NCBI RefSeq assembly: GCF_040436345.1
Contig: NC_133237.1
Span: 27,255,861 to 27,319,860, forward strand
Source: Pagrus major
Lineage: Eukaryota > Chordata > Actinopteri > Spariformes > Sparidae
Direction: 5' to 3'
DNA length: 64,000 nucleotides
The notes below the pieces were generated by a model. That model did no database searches, had not been told where the DNA came from, and saw only the letters and a list, made by a program, of their open reading frames with translations. Shown piece after piece: positions 1 through 21,985 of the stretch; position 1 is the first letter of the stretch; each line of letters begins with the position of its first letter. A program made the position numbers and the translations under genes.

Positions 1-210
1 TTTTGTTGATTTATTATCTGATCAGATGTTTCCTCTTTTAAATCAGGAATCTTTTGTGCGTGTGTGATGTATGTGTAAACATGTTGTAATGAGCCGTTAA
101 AACAACACTGTGTTTTCCGTACAGTCCTCCGGCTCTGACCGAGGTAACGTGAGCCGAGAGCGACACGCTGCTAAATGCCAAAAGTCCTCAGTGAGAAGAA
201 CGTCAATTAA

Positions 211-265
211 ACACACACACATACACACACAGACACACACAGAGACACACACACACACACACACT
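211..265. repeat. (CA)n-rich tract
   Basis: ACACAC with T, G interruptions (CATACACA, CAGACACA). Confidence 0.85.
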
Positions 266-602
266 AGCTGCCAGAAATGGAGGAGGGGTCCTCTCAGCTG
301 TGCAGCAGGAGGCCGGGGGAAGGACTACCGGTATATTTAGAAAAAACACACTCAGGCATGTGCACACACATAAATCACACACACACACATTTGTGAGGAT
401 GATTGTGTGACAACCAAAACAACTGAGCTGTTTCCCTCCTGAACTCTGTGTTTGGATGATGAGACACACACTGCGGACTCTGTTCCCTCCACCAGACTCC
501 ATTAACAAAACTGCAATTTCTGTAATTCATGTTAATGCAAGACTGTGAACGTTAGAAACAACAACACCTCTCATGATGCCACAGGGGGAGAACGACGACT
601 AC

Positions 603-639
603 CACACACGCACGCACACACGCACACACACACACACCA
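603..639. repeat. (CA)n-rich tract
   Basis: ACACACGCACGCACACACGC followed by pure ACACAC. Confidence 0.85.
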
Positions 640-1977
640 GTGTATAGCAGACCATTTCTATCATCAAAAAGATCTTATCGAATTGTTACCAGCGAACTCA
701 AACATGTTCTTGAACAACAAGTACTCAGGTAGCCTATCTCTGATCATTTTTAAGTAGTTTTACAACATTTAACATTTTTTAATAATCAAATAAAGACGTG
801 AGATGTGAGAGATGTTAATAAATCGATTTAACGTTATTTTGTTATCGACAGTCGTTCAGGACTCCTGTCCTTAAATAAAAATCAGATGTGGATCAGTGAG
901 TTATACGTTCGAGAATCCTTGCACAGTTTTGTCTTCACACGTCTGTTTATTTTATTGATCTGTGCTCGAGTCTATCAGTTTCTGTCTGAGACAAACTCTT
1001 CACAGTAAGAGCTCTTTCTCGGAGCCTCCTCTCTCTGTGAATTTTCCTCTGTGGTTAACTTGTTGTCAGCAGAGAGAGTTAATATTTGATTACGGTCTCA
1101 TTATTGCTGCAACACTGACTTCTTTCTCCTGCACGCTCCTCAAGGCCATCATGGAGGAGATGGATGGGGGGGGGAGCAAGAGGCCGTCCTGCAGCTGATG
1201 CTCACCCTGAGCGTCTACTTGCTTCCCTTTTCCAGTGAACAATCCTGTTCTCCCTACACACCAGAGCCTCGGGTGAGATGATGTCACTGCACTGCACCCA
1301 AAATAATAACAAACCATGGCCGCCGCCTCTCACACACTTCCTCGTTCTGTTGAGCTCCAACACGCTCCACCCAGAGAGACGGAGAGGCACGTACACCGAC
1401 AAGAGAACAGCCGGAGGAAAAAAAACTGCTTCAGACTGAAAACAAAAACACGGCTGCAGATGTTGGCGTGCTGTTTCTGCACGGTCAGGATGGGACAAAT
1501 CCCAGGATGCACTGTGGTTGGTTAGTGGGAGAAGATTCAGACTGTTAAGAAACATGGTTGCATAAGCAGCAGTGGACCAAGGACACAGACGTCTCTGTTT
1601 GCACAGTGACGCAAGTTCTGCACCAACACAGTCATTATTTGATTCATTCAAACGGAGTGAATCCTCCTCATGAGCCGATAATTATTGTGTTACAGATTAA
1701 ATGTTATTATGACTGAACACACCCTCCTTACAGCACAAAGACTCTTAATGTAACTGTGATCAGAGGCAGACACTCCCTCTGGGATCGGTTTCAGCCCAAA
1801 TGAAGTGAGTGTCTGGAGTTTCCTGCCGAAAAACTAAATTACCATAAATAATAAAGAACTTCAGTTTTAGAAGCTAAATGTGAATTTGCCATAAGAGAGC
1901 AGCAACGTTCAGAAGAGCACCGACTCTCAGCTCAGGCAAATAAACTCGTCCATCACCGTAACAAACAGACCTGATGT

Positions 1978-2220
1978 TTTTACACAAAGAAAGAAAGAAA
2001 AGTTCAAGTAGAACATTTGCTGAATTCACAAGAAGGCCCTAATAATGAAGAATTTGTCAGAGACAGCGTTTCAGAAAGTTTGTTAAGTTCCCCTCACGTG
2101 ACAACTCTTAAAATCACAACATTTGTTAAGGGAGTCGGGTGATATTGTGGTTACTGGTTCAATAGTTGGATCAGTGTGTTCACAAACATCTGCTGCTAAT
2201 AATGGCAGGTTAAGAGAGCC

Positions 2221-2255
<35 letters not shown>

Positions 2256-2345
2256 TTCTTCTTCTTCTTCAGACTGAGGTGTGATATTCTCCTCACACAA
2301 CAACTCTTAAAATCATGCAATTTGTTAAGGGAGTCTGGTGATGTT
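1978..2345 (+). repeat. Dispersed element with internal trinucleotide tract, copy A
   Basis: TTTTACACAAAGAAAGAAAG, GTAGAACATTTGCTGAATTC, ACATTTGTTAAGGGAGTCGG and GGTTACTGGTTCAATAGTTG are colinear with 32.76-33.38 kb. A (TCA)n(TTC)n tract lies at 2220-2270, followed by a second partial copy. Confidence 0.75.
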
Positions 2346-2942
2346 GTTTTATGTTGTTTTTATTGTTTATGTGTTAGCATTGAGCTAATAGAAGAGGCGC
2401 TAGTTGTATACAATTGATTCAGGAATGGTAAAAAACAGAATCATGATTCTTTAGTGAATGTATTTATTTTATTCTTTGTTTAAAGGTAATGTGGATCCAG
2501 TACAGAACGTGTGCACGGTGGGTAGTTCACAGGGCCTGGGAATTCAGAGCATTCAACAAAAGCAGTGTTTAGGAAGCTTAACACATCAGCAGCTGAGGAC
2601 AATAAGTTGTACTGTGACCGTTTTATTACACTGCATCACTCCAGTTTATTACTGACTGTAATAAAACTATTCTTTATCCGACTGTTTCACATTTCATTAA
2701 AAAAGGTTTTGATTAAAAAACTGGATGTGCTTTAAAAGCATGCTTTTAGTGCTGATCCAGTTCACTGAGCCCTGCTGGTGTGTGTGTGTGTGTGCGTGCG
2801 TGTGTGCGGACCAGCTGTGTGTCTCTGCAGGTCAGTGGGTGCATCCATCCCACCATCCTGTACAGAGGAATCAGCCTCCGCTCAGCCACACATGCCTTAA
2901 GTCAAGTTTTTTTCCCTTTTTAGAGGCACTAAATGCACTTAC

Positions 2943-10150
<7,208 letters not shown>

Positions 10151-10559
10151 TTGTACACGCGCTTTTATCCGTGTCCGTTACACTGACGTAATGTGTGTTA
10201 TTGGAGATCAGCTGAATACGGGCAGCTGATTGGCTGCTTCGCTTGGCAGGTAAACACAGGAAATATTCCAATGTTTACAAATATTTTTAGATATTTCTGT
10301 TAAATCTAATGAATCCTATCAATAGAGACCTTATGAGACAGAGCTGCAATGTTATTTTATATATTTTATAGAGATGATATATAATTATTATCATTAAATA
10401 AAGGACTATATTGAGTATTTTACAAACATGGACACATATTTATTAAATTACTCTTTAGCATGAAAATTACATGTGCTCATATGTAACAAACTACTTTTGC
10501 AAGCATAATATCTTTATACTTTATATTTATACTTTTTATTTTTTATATTTCACTATTAT

Positions 10560-10765
10560 TTAATACTCTGTTGTTTTTATTCTCATAAATATGGACCAAG
10601 TGTGTGACCCTGATCCTGGGAACCCACTTGTTGTTACTATAATATTTTATCTTTTATTTTTTTATTTGACTTTATTTTATTTTATTTTGAGCAATCTCAG
10701 GCACAAGAATTTCCTTTGGGATTATAAAGTTTCTTTCTTATCTTTATCTTATCTTATGTAGCTGT
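10560..10765 (+). mobile_element. LINE-derived 3' tail
   Basis: The text runs TTATTTTATTTTGAGCAATC, then CAGGCACAAGAATTTCCTTT and GGGATTATAAAGTTTC, ending in TTATCTTTATCTTATC. This is the typical 3' end of fish L2-like LINEs, whose tails end in short ATCT repeats. Confidence 0.6.
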
Positions 10766-10844
10766 GCATGCATTTCTAAGATATGTTGTTGTGGTTAGAG
10801 CTGCTACCAAAGATGATCTTTGTTGTTGAATAATCTGTTGTTTA

Positions 10845-11300
10845 TTTCCTCAATTAATCGATCAGTAGTTTGTTCTATAAAATGTCAGAATAAGGTGAAA
10901 AATGTCGAGCAGTGTTTCGTCCTCAAATGTCGATACCAAAGATATTCAGTTTACTTTCACAGAGGAGGAAAGAAACCAGAAAATATTCATATTTAACAAA
11001 CTGACATCAGAGAATTTAGGCAAAATTCCCAATGTAATAACTACAATAGAAAAGTAAATAAACAGGTGAATTAATACAGTTAATATCAAATCTTCTCACA
11101 TTATGTTTTTTTTCATCTTATTTTTGATGCATTTATTGGCTTACGCGTTTATTTATCGAGTCATTTACTTATTTACTTCTTTATTTGTTTTTGATTTTGG
11201 CAGCTTCAGTCCTCCACAGTCTTCCTCAAATGTCTTGTTTAATCCACGACGCAGAGATATTCAGTTTACTGTCACAGAGGAGGAAAGAATAGAAATGTTG
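10845..11300. mobile_element. hAT-like MITE fragments
   Basis: ATTAATCGATCAGTAGTTTG, TATAAAATGTCAGAATAAGG and GATATTCAGTTTACTTTCAC occur at 10.85-11.02 kb. A second GATATTCAGTTTACTGTCAC with CAGAGGAGGAAAG lies at 11.25-11.29 kb. Confidence 0.6.
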
Positions 11301-12817
11301 TGGCTGTAATCTGTAAACTCTGATTTTGTTGGTCTGTTCTGTAATGCAACATTATTTGCTGCGTGCTTTGTGATTATGGGCTGTTTAGATAAAACTGCCT
11401 TGACTTCCGCGTTGTTTTTACCGTTTTCAGCTTCAGTTTCAACATATTCAAATGATCCTGACTGTTATGTAGGTAAACTAGGACCTGGGTGGAGAACGGT
11501 TCTCCTGACAGAACAGCACTAATCTTCTTATCATGAGGCTGCAGCTCTCTTTGTGCCACCGGCCTGAATAATTCAGCTGTGGTGTAGGTGAAAGCACATG
11601 TGACAGAGGAGGCCTATTTATTATGTATTGTTGGAGGGTGTTGTTACCTGAAGGGTGTTTGGAGCTGGACCACAGAAAACTCACATCTGAAGAGATCCGG
11701 CTGACAGTCCGAGGGGTCAGATTTAATATAAAAAAATTATTCAATCAATAAAAACAAACAAATTCTATTCTTAAAAAAATGTTTTAAATAAAACTTTGTT
11801 TTTTTTAAAAACCCGCTGATATAGAAACACTGCATTCAATTATAAAATATTCTACTGACTAATCACTAAATGAGTCATTTGATAAAGACAATACACATGA
11901 ACATTGTAATGAAAAACTAACACAACAGAGTCAGTGAATCTCAGTGTCTCTTTTTTTAAATGAACTTTTATTGAAAAACATCTTTTTTGACAATACAATA
12001 TATCAGAAGTCTTCAGGGAGTGTACTGTAGCACAATATACAGAAACAATAGAATTAAAGAAAAACAAAGATATTAAGTTTCATGACAAAAATATATCAAG
12101 TTAAAAAAGAAAAGAAAACATAGATGAGAGGTTTTCTTCGTCAGGTATAACACTGAAGCATTTGCATAAATGAATAGTTTAAGTTTTTTTTAATGAAAGG
12201 TTTTGAAGTGTTCGACATGTATGTTTGGATATAATATAAGATGATGATGATGATGAATTAATTTTATGAACATAAATTTGGCTGAACCAACGTTTCCCTT
12301 TATTTCTGTTTCCTGGAGTTGTTGTTCAGTCATCCTATCACGTGCTGCTGTCTGTGAATCAGCTCTCTGAAGCTGATTGGTTAAAGGGTCACCTCAAGGT
12401 CGCTTCTCCACCATAACAACAACATACAGTAAAACTTAAAGCTCTGCGGTGAATGATTAACATGAAAACACCTCCACATGCTGGACTTTGTCACAGAGGG
12501 CCTCCTGTAGCGTCCTGTTTGTTTTATGTTGGCTCCATAACGTGACTCCACCTCCGTCCACCCGCGTGTTTATCATATATGACAGAGTCAGTTTACACAG
12601 ACACAAGTTTCTACATCAGCGTCTGACTGTCAAACACCGCTGGTTAATAATGTTTTCAGTAAAAGTTAAAGTAAACAACTTTATATCACTTTACTGCCCA
12701 AAGTTAAAGAGTTCTGTGTCTTTAAATACAGAATATTAACATTTAATATTGTCACAAACATCTAATAGGTTAGTTTACTGTCCAATACGTGCAGTACAAC
12801 ACACTACAACCAGCCAA

Positions 12818-13190
12818 CGATGGAATGTAACTGAGTACAATTACTCAAGTACTGTACTTAAGTACAAATGTGAGTACTGTCACTTTGTGCTTCTACTCTA
12901 TTACATTTCAGAGGGAACTATTGTACCTTTTACTTCACCACATTTATCTAACAGCTTTAGTTACCAGTCACTTTATAATGAACAAATACATCCTGATCTG
13001 TGATTACAGACTCAGCAGTGAGTCATCACACTGAGCTCCTCTCTCACCAGCTGCAACATTAAAGGGACGAACACGTGAAAGCATCAAAAACTGTAACTCA
13101 GTAATATAATATATACTTATTATTCAAAGTACTTTACTTCAGTGACAGGTCAGAGTACTTCCTCTACCTCTGTAACTGACTCTCTCCAGT
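12818..13190 (+). repeat. Dispersed fish element with TACTTAAGTA core, copy 1
   Basis: GATGGAATGTAACTGAGTAC, TCAAGTACTGTACTTAAGTA, CTATTACATTTCAGAGGGAA and TAACAGCTTTAGTTACCAGT are colinear with 15305-15665 and, inverted, with 37000-37520. Confidence 0.8.
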
Positions 13191-13803
13191 TATTAAATGG
13201 TGTGTGGCGCCCTCTTCTGTCCAAGAGTGAGCATTACTTCTAAACACAAACGAAAGCAGCTTGAAACACATTTATAAAATAATTAATAACGTAACAATGT
13301 GAAAATTTGATTGTGATGTTAAACTCTGTGTGGCTGTAGGTATTTTAGCCTTTTAACTATTAGGGAAGAAAGAGAAGACTGTGACGTTGTGTGTGTTCAC
13401 AGGTTTTGGGGAGAACTGCTGCATATGTGGAAACGGTAGCATGAAACATCTCTGTGGCTCCAGAAGAGGCTGCATGTCATCTGATAAACTGCCTCCAGAG
13501 ATGTCACTCAGTGGCTGTGTTGCATTGTGGGTAATGTAGGCTCCAGGTTTTAAAAAGGAAGAAGATTGCATGGAATAATAACGTTGATATCTCTGGTTCA
13601 TTTGTTTTTAAACTGTCCATAATGAGTCGGATGCAGTGTTGGACCAGTGACTGCTTTTCAGAACTGGAGCCTATATTACCCACAATGCAACGTAGCCACT
13701 GAGTGACATCACTGGAGGCAAGTTATCAGGTTACATTCAGTTTCCTCTGGAGCCATAAAAGGCTTCACACGACTTTATCTGCTCGACATGACTGTTATCT
13801 AAA

Positions 13804-13805
<2 letters not shown>

Positions 13806-13848
<43 letters not shown>
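13806..13848. repeat. (GT)n microsatellite
   Basis: A pure GTGTGT run of about 43 nt. Confidence 0.92.
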
Positions 13849-13849
<1 letters not shown>

Positions 13850-14022
13850 AGTCAAGTCCACCAGCAGACCTCTTCCTCCTCTTCCTCCTCTTCCTCCTCT
13901 TCCTCCTCTCTAATCCCTCTCCCTCCTGACCCCCCTCTCTCTCTGTGAGGTCACTGTGGTTGGCTGCTCCGGCTCTGACCTTTGACCTCTGATGGAGCTG
14001 ATGTGATGGTCCGGTGGGTGGA

Positions 14023-14066
14023 GGAGGAGGAGGAGGAGGAGGTGGAGGAGGAGGAGGTGGAGGAGT
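14023..14066. repeat. (GAG)n purine tract
   Basis: GGAGGAGGAGG units with GTG interruptions lie just before the CT-rich minisatellite, with opposite strand polarity. A CTTCCTC tract at 13870-13910 precedes it. Confidence 0.85.
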
Positions 14067-14126
14067 CTGACATGAAGGAGTTTGTCTTGTCAAGATCAAT
14101 GACCTTTCAGAGTCTGAACAATGAGG

Positions 14127-14696
14127 TTCCTCAACCTGGTCCTGGTTCCTCCACCTTGTCCTGGTTCCTCCTGGTCCTGGTCCCTCCTCCTTGTCTTGGT
14201 TCCTCCACCTTGTCTTGGTTCCTTCTCCTGGTCCTGGTTCCTCCTCCTGGTCCCTCCTCCTGGTCCTGGTTCCTCCACCTGGTCCTGGTTCCTCCTCCTG
14301 GCCCTGGTCCTGGTCCCTCCTCCTTGTCTTGGTTCCTCCACCTTGTCTTGGTTCCTTCTCCTGGTCCTGGTTCCTCCACCTGGTCCTGGTCTCTCCTCCT
14401 GGTCCTGGTGCCTCCTGGTCCTGGTCCCTCCTCCTGGTGCCTCCTCCTGGTCCTGGTCCTGGTCCCTCCTCCTTGTCTTGGTTCCTCCACCTTGTCTTGG
14501 TTCCTTCTCCTGGTCCTGGTTCCTCCTCCTGGTCCCTCCACCTGGTCCTGGTTCCTCCTCCTGGCCCTGGTCCTGGTCCCTCCTCCTTGTCTTGGTTCCT
14601 CCACCTTGTCTTGGTTCCTTCTCCTGGTCCTGGTTCCTCCTCCTGGTCCTGGTCCCTCCTCCTGGTCCTGGTGCCTCCTGGTCCTGGTCCTCCTGT
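14127..14696. repeat. CT-rich minisatellite with higher-order structure
   Basis: Short CCTGGTCCTGGTTCCTCCTC-type modules are arranged in larger units. A TCCCTCCTCCTTGTCTTGGT module begins at 14181, 14314, 14463 and 14577. The plus strand is pyrimidine-rich and the minus strand G-rich. Frames stay open on both strands, giving low-complexity Pro/Gly/Arg-rich ORFs that are not credible proteins. Confidence 0.93.
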
Positions 14697-14856
14697 CGGC
14701 ACCTGTTGATCCACAGGTGAAAAACTGAACTCTGTTTAAAACTGCAGATGAAGCGACAGAACTACATTTGCACTGAATGTGAACGCAGTGAAACCTGTAA
14801 CGTCTTTAAAGTAAAACATCTGAGGACGTTTTCCTCAAAACATACCTGAGAATCTA

Positions 14857-14860
<4 letters not shown>

Positions 14861-14907
<47 letters not shown>
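14861..14907. repeat. (GT)n microsatellite
   Basis: A pure GT run of about 46 nt, followed 150 nt downstream by a (CA)n tract at 15059-15097. The two are complementary and could pair. Confidence 0.92.
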
Positions 14908-14908
<1 letters not shown>

Positions 14909-15055
14909 AGACGTCAGCTCTGTTTATAGCTTTACAGTCGTCTTTGTGAGGCGCTTCAGGAAACCACTCAGCCACACTAACACTACGCTCGCGGGGCCAA
15001 ACCTTTTTGTTTCCCTTTTCTCCGTCTCTCTGTCGTATGAACAAAAGTACATTCC

Positions 15056-15058
<3 letters not shown>

Positions 15059-15097
<39 letters not shown>
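15059..15097. repeat. (CA)n microsatellite
   Basis: A pure CA run of about 38 nt. Confidence 0.92.
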
Positions 15098-15099
<2 letters not shown>

Positions 15100-15304
15100 C
15101 CCCCTCTGCCTGTAAGTCCAAACTCTGGGTCCAGGTTGTTGTTCATTAAATAAATTCAGACATGACAGCAGAACTCTGTTTCCTTCTTCTGCGGTCAGCA
15201 GGAACAAATATATTAATTTAAAGAAAAGCACGGATGTATTGTTCTAAAATTAGACCATCAAAAGTAAAAGTACAGCGTCTCCTGTAACTGATATCTGATT
15301 CCAG

Positions 15305-15665
15305 TGATGGAATGTAACTAAGTACATTTACTCAACTACTCAAGTAGTATTTTAAGGTACCTGTACTTTACTCGAGTATATCCATTTTCTGTTATTTTAT
15401 ACTTCCACTTCACTTTGTTGAGGCGAATATTGTTATTTTTACATTTTACTTTAGTTACTAGTTACTTTGCAGATTACATGCTGCATCAGAGCCATAAATT
15501 AATAAACCTGATCAGTAATTTACACACATGTCGGCCTAAATGTAAAATGTTTGTACCTTTAATATCAGATACTAAAACTACTTTTACTAAAGTAGGCCTA
15601 CTGTGACTTTCACTTTTACCAAAGTAATATTTTAACACTACTTACTTACTTCAGCGTTACTCTAC
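15305..15665 (+). repeat. Dispersed fish element with TACTTAAGTA core, copy 2
   Basis: GATGGAATGTAACTAAGTAC, ACTCAACTACTCAAGTAGTA and ACTTTAGTTACTAGTTACTT match the copy at 12818. Confidence 0.8.
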
Positions 15666-15779
15666 AGACACTACATGTAAAGTAATATTCAGGACTCACT
15701 CAGAGTGTTTGATGTTCTCAGATTAATCACATTTAGAGTTTAATTACTGCAGAATTAAAGTAATCCCTATTGAAAGTCC

Positions 15780-16100
15780 TCGGAGGTCCCCTGGTGAGTC
15801 CCCGGGCCTCAGTTTGAGCACCTGCAGCCACAGTTGCCTTGAGAGTGATTAAAAATGAAGCGCCATGGAAACGAGCGGGCCAATGGAGGAGCGGGAAGCT
15901 GTTTACAAGGGGGAGTCCCGTTTCTATGGCTGCAGGACAAACCTCCTGCTGCAGGTATTAAACTGCCTCCCGACGGCCTGCAGCCGCTGACAGCCGCCGC
16001 ACAGAGCCGAGCACATCCACAGGAATCCGTCTGCGTCTCTACTCACTGACCGAGTGGACAACAGGTGCACTTCACTCACACTGAGGCTGAACATCCCACA
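15780..16100 (+). promoter_or_regulatory. Candidate foxj1 promoter with X-box-like and CCAAT motifs
   Basis: This repeat-free GC-richer block lies about 0.9-1.2 kb before the foxj1 ATG. It contains CGCCATGGAAAC (15861-15872) and GTTTCTATGGCTGC (15920-15933). Both resemble halves of the RFX X-box consensus GTTGCCATGGCAAC. A GCCAATGG CCAAT box lies between them (15879-15886). RFX factors are known partners of foxj1 in cilia gene control. That this block is the promoter is inferred from position and motifs only. Confidence 0.4.
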
Positions 16101-16157
16101 ACTGCTGCAGGTTTGGATTTACAAGGTCTCCATTCAACAGAGGAGAAGGAAAAAAAG

Positions 16158-16719
16158 GTGAGTCTGGAACTTTATCATAAAGAGATTAAATCAGATTATC
16201 ACACCTGTAACACCACAGCTCTGAACAACATACAACACCTCACATGCAAGCATAATCATTGAGGCTATATAATGGAATTAAAGTATTTTTACTTTGCATG
16301 TTTTAGTGAAATTAAACGGAATCCTGGATGCCTGAATTCTGAAAAATGCGCATTTTACGCGTAAATGCGCGCTGCACATCCTCAAATATGAGGATATATA
16401 TTTTGTAACGAAATAACAAGTCGTTTTTAAAGTTTCTTTAAAAAAAGGAAAGTTGAATGCATTTCTGTGCGTCAAAACGCTTCAGGTGCAGTTATAGTGG
16501 TGACGTGCGCTCCTCCCTGCGCTCCGTGCGTAACGGAGTTTTTCGGGAAAGTTCTGTGCCAGAGGAGGCTGCTGCTCATCTCTCTTTTTTTCCTTCTTTT
16601 CTTTTTAAGGTTTTACATTTTTTTCTTGTTTTGAGTATTGAGTTTTAGTTTCTACATCTCCTCACCAGACACACACTCTCTCTCTCTCACACACACACTC
16701 TCTCTCTCACACACACACA

Positions 16720-16760
<41 letters not shown>
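16158..16760 (+). other. Inferred foxj1 5' UTR intron
   Basis: A strong donor (AAAAAAG then GTGAGT at 16158) and an AG acceptor at 16759-16760 after a long (CA)n tract would place a non-coding first exon ending at 16157. Human FOXJ1 also has a non-coding first exon. The splice is not proven from sequence alone. Confidence 0.4.
16673..16760. repeat. Compound (TC)n/(CA)n tract before the foxj1 coding exon
   Basis: Alternating TCTCTC and CACACA blocks end in CACACAG, which forms the candidate acceptor of the 5' UTR intron. Confidence 0.9.
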
Positions 16761-16763
<3 letters not shown>

Positions 16764-16950
16764 TCAGGCAGGATTTAAATGTGGATCTGAGCGTCTTTAC
16801 GCACGCACACACAGAGGCTCTGTTTTCAAATGGGGCCATCATTGTCCGGCCTTTCGCACTTTGTTGAAGTTGGGTGTATATTTTGGGTCCTGGCAGGCGG
16901 TGGCTGGAGGAAGAGGAGGAGGAGGGTGACAGAGAGAGAGAGGGAGAGCC

Positions 16951-21224
<4,274 letters not shown>

Positions 21225-21543
21225 GGAATAGTTGCTCTCCAGTTGCGAAAACTCTTGGCTACCCTACTGAGGAATAACAGACTTTTTTTTTTTTTTTTTT
21301 TTACACTTAAACAACTTTTATTGTCCTTTTCAAGATGTTTAAAGTATTTTTAGATTTACCTTTTGAAGCTGATTCATACAGGAAGTACATTCCCAATGCC
21401 TACTGAACAATGATGCCACAACGTACAGCAGCAGCTCACATCACCACAGGGAAAATGTCAAATCCTTTTCAGGTGAAGATGTAATGAATGAAAACGAAAA
21501 CTGAATATGGCCATTTTCAGAATTTAAGGCCTGGTTAATGCAA

Positions 21544-21549
21544 AATAAA
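21544..21549 (+). terminator. Candidate foxj1 poly(A) signal
   Basis: This is an AATAAA hexamer 320 nt after the foxj1 stop. It is the first canonical signal downstream on this strand. A 20-nt T run at 21283-21302 lies between the stop and the signal. Confidence 0.45.
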
Positions 21550-21829
21550 TCCGTCTTCAGAAATATTTAGTTCTAAAAGCGCAGTGATGTGGGGACTACT
21601 CGCAGGTGAACCGCTAACATGCTAGTAAGCGAGGACATGCAGCGCTGGTTGATCACGTCACATTTCTCCTTAATGGGCTGTTTACTCCCTCCTGATGCTA
21701 ACTGTCAGTTAGCGACATGCAGAATGAAGTGCATGGATGTATGAAGGTAGAACTGGATACAGCGTCGGAGGCGTCCGTTTGTTCAAGTTGCTCAGTGAAG
21801 CCAAAAAACGCGAACAATGAAATAAAACA

Positions 21830-21985
21830 GAAACAAACTCCTGCTGCAAAGAAATTCATACTGACCCGAGTGGCTAACGTCGGGTTTAGCCCCCCGCTAA
21901 CGTGACGGGATAAAATTATTCTTGACTTTCCAAATGCGATCAGACTGAAAGCATCAAACTCGGATAGTGAAATGTGTCTTTTGTA
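21830..21985 (+). repeat. Direct repeat flanking foxj1 exon 2, right copy
   Basis: It is colinear with 19560-19745: CTGCAAAGAAATTCATACTG, GAGTGGCTAAC, CGGGATAAAATTA and AGACTGAAAGCATCAAACT. The two copies bracket the exon at a distance of about 2.2 kb. Confidence 0.7.

Larger units (their letters stand above)
1..2942 (-). other. ubald2-like intron 2 (partial)
   Basis: No coding exon was recognised here. It holds a CA repeat at 211-265, another at 603-639, a dispersed element at about 1978-2345 carrying a trinucleotide tract, and a GT tract at 2777-2808. The intron is assumed to continue beyond the left edge because the last ubald exon is absent. Confidence 0.6.
10151..15779. other. Intergenic spacer between the ubald2-like gene and foxj1
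   Basis: No exon was recognised. The spacer holds a LINE-like 3' tail, MITE fragments, two copies of a TACTTAAGTA-rich fish element, GT and CA tracts and the large minisatellite at 14.13-14.70 kb. The stretch 13.33-13.75 kb contains a short inverted similarity: CACTCAGTGGCTGTGTTGCA at 13504 and its near-reverse complement around 13686-13705. Confidence 0.6.

Noticed and set aside
13848-14728. Long overlapping ORFs on both strands (up to 288 aa, Pro/Gly/Arg-rich)
   Set aside because: They are products of the CT-rich minisatellite, which lacks stops in most frames. There is no splice context and no recognisable domain.
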